A stretch of DNA of 14,701 bases from Cephalothrix spiralis (taxonomy: Eukaryota; Nemertea; Palaeonemertea; Archinemertea; Cephalotrichidae): contig JAUCNG010038894.1 in the NCBI GenBank assembly GCA_032353305.1, forward strand, positions 1 through 14,701, in the 5' to 3' direction. Position 1 is the stretch's first letter. Every line of letters starts with the position of its first letter. Shown piece by piece: positions 13,271 to 14,701 of this stretch. A program made the translations under genes and the position numbers. A model generated the notes under the pieces. The model ran no database searches. It worked only from the letters and a program-made list of their open reading frames with translations, and had not been told where the DNA came from.

Positions 13271-14701
13271 ACATCATTTCATTATTACTCTAAGCTATGC
13301 TTTAAAATGAATATAAGATAGAGAATAAAAACAAAGGATAATCCAAAGGATAGATTAAGGTTACTTAAAATTCGTTCAAATTTCGATTTACAAAAGAGAA
13401 AAACTGCAACGCGTAAGTAAGCTCAAAGCGGGGACAACAGATAAAAAGTGTTAATAATTCAGGAGAAAAAATGGACGAAGTTATTTTAATATTACACTCA
13501 GAAGACAACAGGGCTGGACGGAAGGAATCACATACGCGAGTGACGTATAATGTTTTCGTAAATTTAACTTGAAAGCCTGAGTTTAGTGGCATACATTTAG
13601 GCAAAAACGGTAGCATATCCATACTTCAATAAATAATGCAGCTTTCATTAAGTACTTTATAAAGAGAAGTACAAAAATCAATTTTCAAATTTTTGAGGAG
13701 TAGTAAATATAGGGACCGTTTGAACCCATTTTGCGTTTGTACTTCCAATTGAACTCTCATTGAAAATAAGATATTTTTCAAAAGCTTATAACTCAAATTA
13801 CGCTTATTATAATAGGCTACTGATTATTTTTAACCTAGAAAAAATATCTGAAAAATATGAATTTATCTTTGATTAATTAAAACATTCTCAAAGTGGTCGA
13901 AAACTGCATATTACGTCCGGGAATCAAAATTTCAAAAATATAGACTATGCCATTCATCAAAACCAGGGGCATTATACATTAAGAGGGCTAGAGGCCCAGA
14001 TTAAACAATGATACTCAATTGGCACAACATATGTGTAAAAATATTAGACAGGCGTAATAAATAGACAGAGAAAAGAAAGAAAATGATCTTAATACATAAT
14101 TATTATACATGATTCCAAGATATTTAACCCTGCATATTCTTATGCAAATTAGAACATAAAAATTATATTTGGAAACCATCATAGGCAAATTGGCAATTAG
14201 TAATTTAGGTTCAAAGTATGATGTAAATCATCGATTGAAATTAAAATATGATAAAAAGGAGCAGTATCTATTTCTTCAGCACAATTCGTCTAAAAGGAAG
14301 GAATTAAGAATTAACCATCAGTACCATAATATGCTAAGACAAAACCTGACGAGAGCAGAGAGGCATGGCAATTCTTCCATAAAATTTCTAATTCAATTTT
14401 CTTTGATAGAATGATATGAAATTATGAGTTTTAGACTTTGTTGTACCATTGTTGATCAATTAAATTGTTTTTGAAATAATTCAAAATGTTGACTTAGTCA
14501 AATATTTGAAAATTAGTATATAGAATTTGTATACCTTTATTCTATACACTGAAAGTATTTTGCTAATATTTTATTTTATTCACTTTAATTTTTATTTAAA
14601 TGTTTCTTATTATCTAATGATTACGTTAGTATTGTTACTATTAATTCATGTGTCATATAAAGAAGAAACTAATGAAGAAACATATTGATTTTAGCAAAAT
14701 A
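13271..14701. other. AT-rich intergenic DNA, no gene supported
   Basis: Two moderate open frames exist (13365-13622 minus and 14169-14414 plus). The first has an ATG and 85 codons but no signal, domain or splice context; the second starts at TTG. Neither resembles a protein I know, and base composition matches the surroundings. No promoter, RNA gene or mobile element recognised. Confidence 0.5.

Noticed and set aside
13090-13293. Plus-strand frame with repeated Cys-His-Ile-Leu words
   Set aside because: Direct translation of the minisatellite.
13365-13622. 85-codon minus-strand frame with ATG
   Set aside because: No similarity I recognise and no signal peptide or splice support. A transcript would be needed to revive it.
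14169-14414. 81-codon plus-strand frame rich in Lys, Asn and His
   Set aside because: It starts at TTG and its composition is that expected of AT-rich non-coding DNA.

Overview
This is a piece of an animal (metazoan) nuclear genome: AT-rich, intron-rich, with tRNA-derived SINEs and miniature DNA transposons, and no bacterial-style gene packing. The one gene I can support is the 5' half of chordin (chrd, the orthologue of Drosophila sog), a secreted BMP antagonist of dorsal-ventral patterning, read on the minus strand. Eight coding exons between 10468 and 1445 give about 401 residues: signal peptide, acidic and polybasic leader, first VWC domain (all ten cysteines), CHRD domain 1 and CHRD domain 2. 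The window ends inside the intron before CHRD3, so the rest of the gene lies beyond the left edge. The host is probably a marine invertebrate (a lophotrochozoan, ambulacrarian or cnidarian would all fit), but the phylum cannot be fixed from this sequence.

Layout from the gene's 5' side (right to left). 14701-10469 is upstream or intergenic DNA with no gene I can support. It holds a degenerate ~30-bp minisatellite (about 12920-13270), an almost pure AT block (12331-12485) and a 31-bp tandem array at 11718-11831 that carries three perfect TGACGTCA (CRE) palindromes. 10468-10288 is exon 1. Intron 1 holds a ~170-190 bp tandem duplication. 9032-8932 is exon 2. Intron 2 (2.5 kb) holds a 145-bp near-perfect foldback hairpin, a possible 620-bp element with GAGCCCAG ends, and a small hairpin near exon 3. 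6406-6184 is exon 3, which completes VWC1. Intron 3 holds SINE copy B. 5338-5221 and 4217-3982 are exons 4 and 5 (CHRD1); the intron between them holds SINE copy A and a 320-bp GC-ended element with 8-bp target duplications (hAT type). 3174-3046, 2071-1999 and 1586-1445 are exons 6-8 (CHRD2), with older SINE fragments and another degenerate repeat in the introns.

Exon joins 1-7 agree in reading phase and in alignment to known chordins. The exon 7/8 join does not: the best-looking donor and acceptor are in different phases, so this junction needs transcript evidence. I found no novel multi-gene system. The most interesting non-coding signals are the CRE array upstream of chordin, the intronic foldback element, the hAT-type miniature element and the SINE family.
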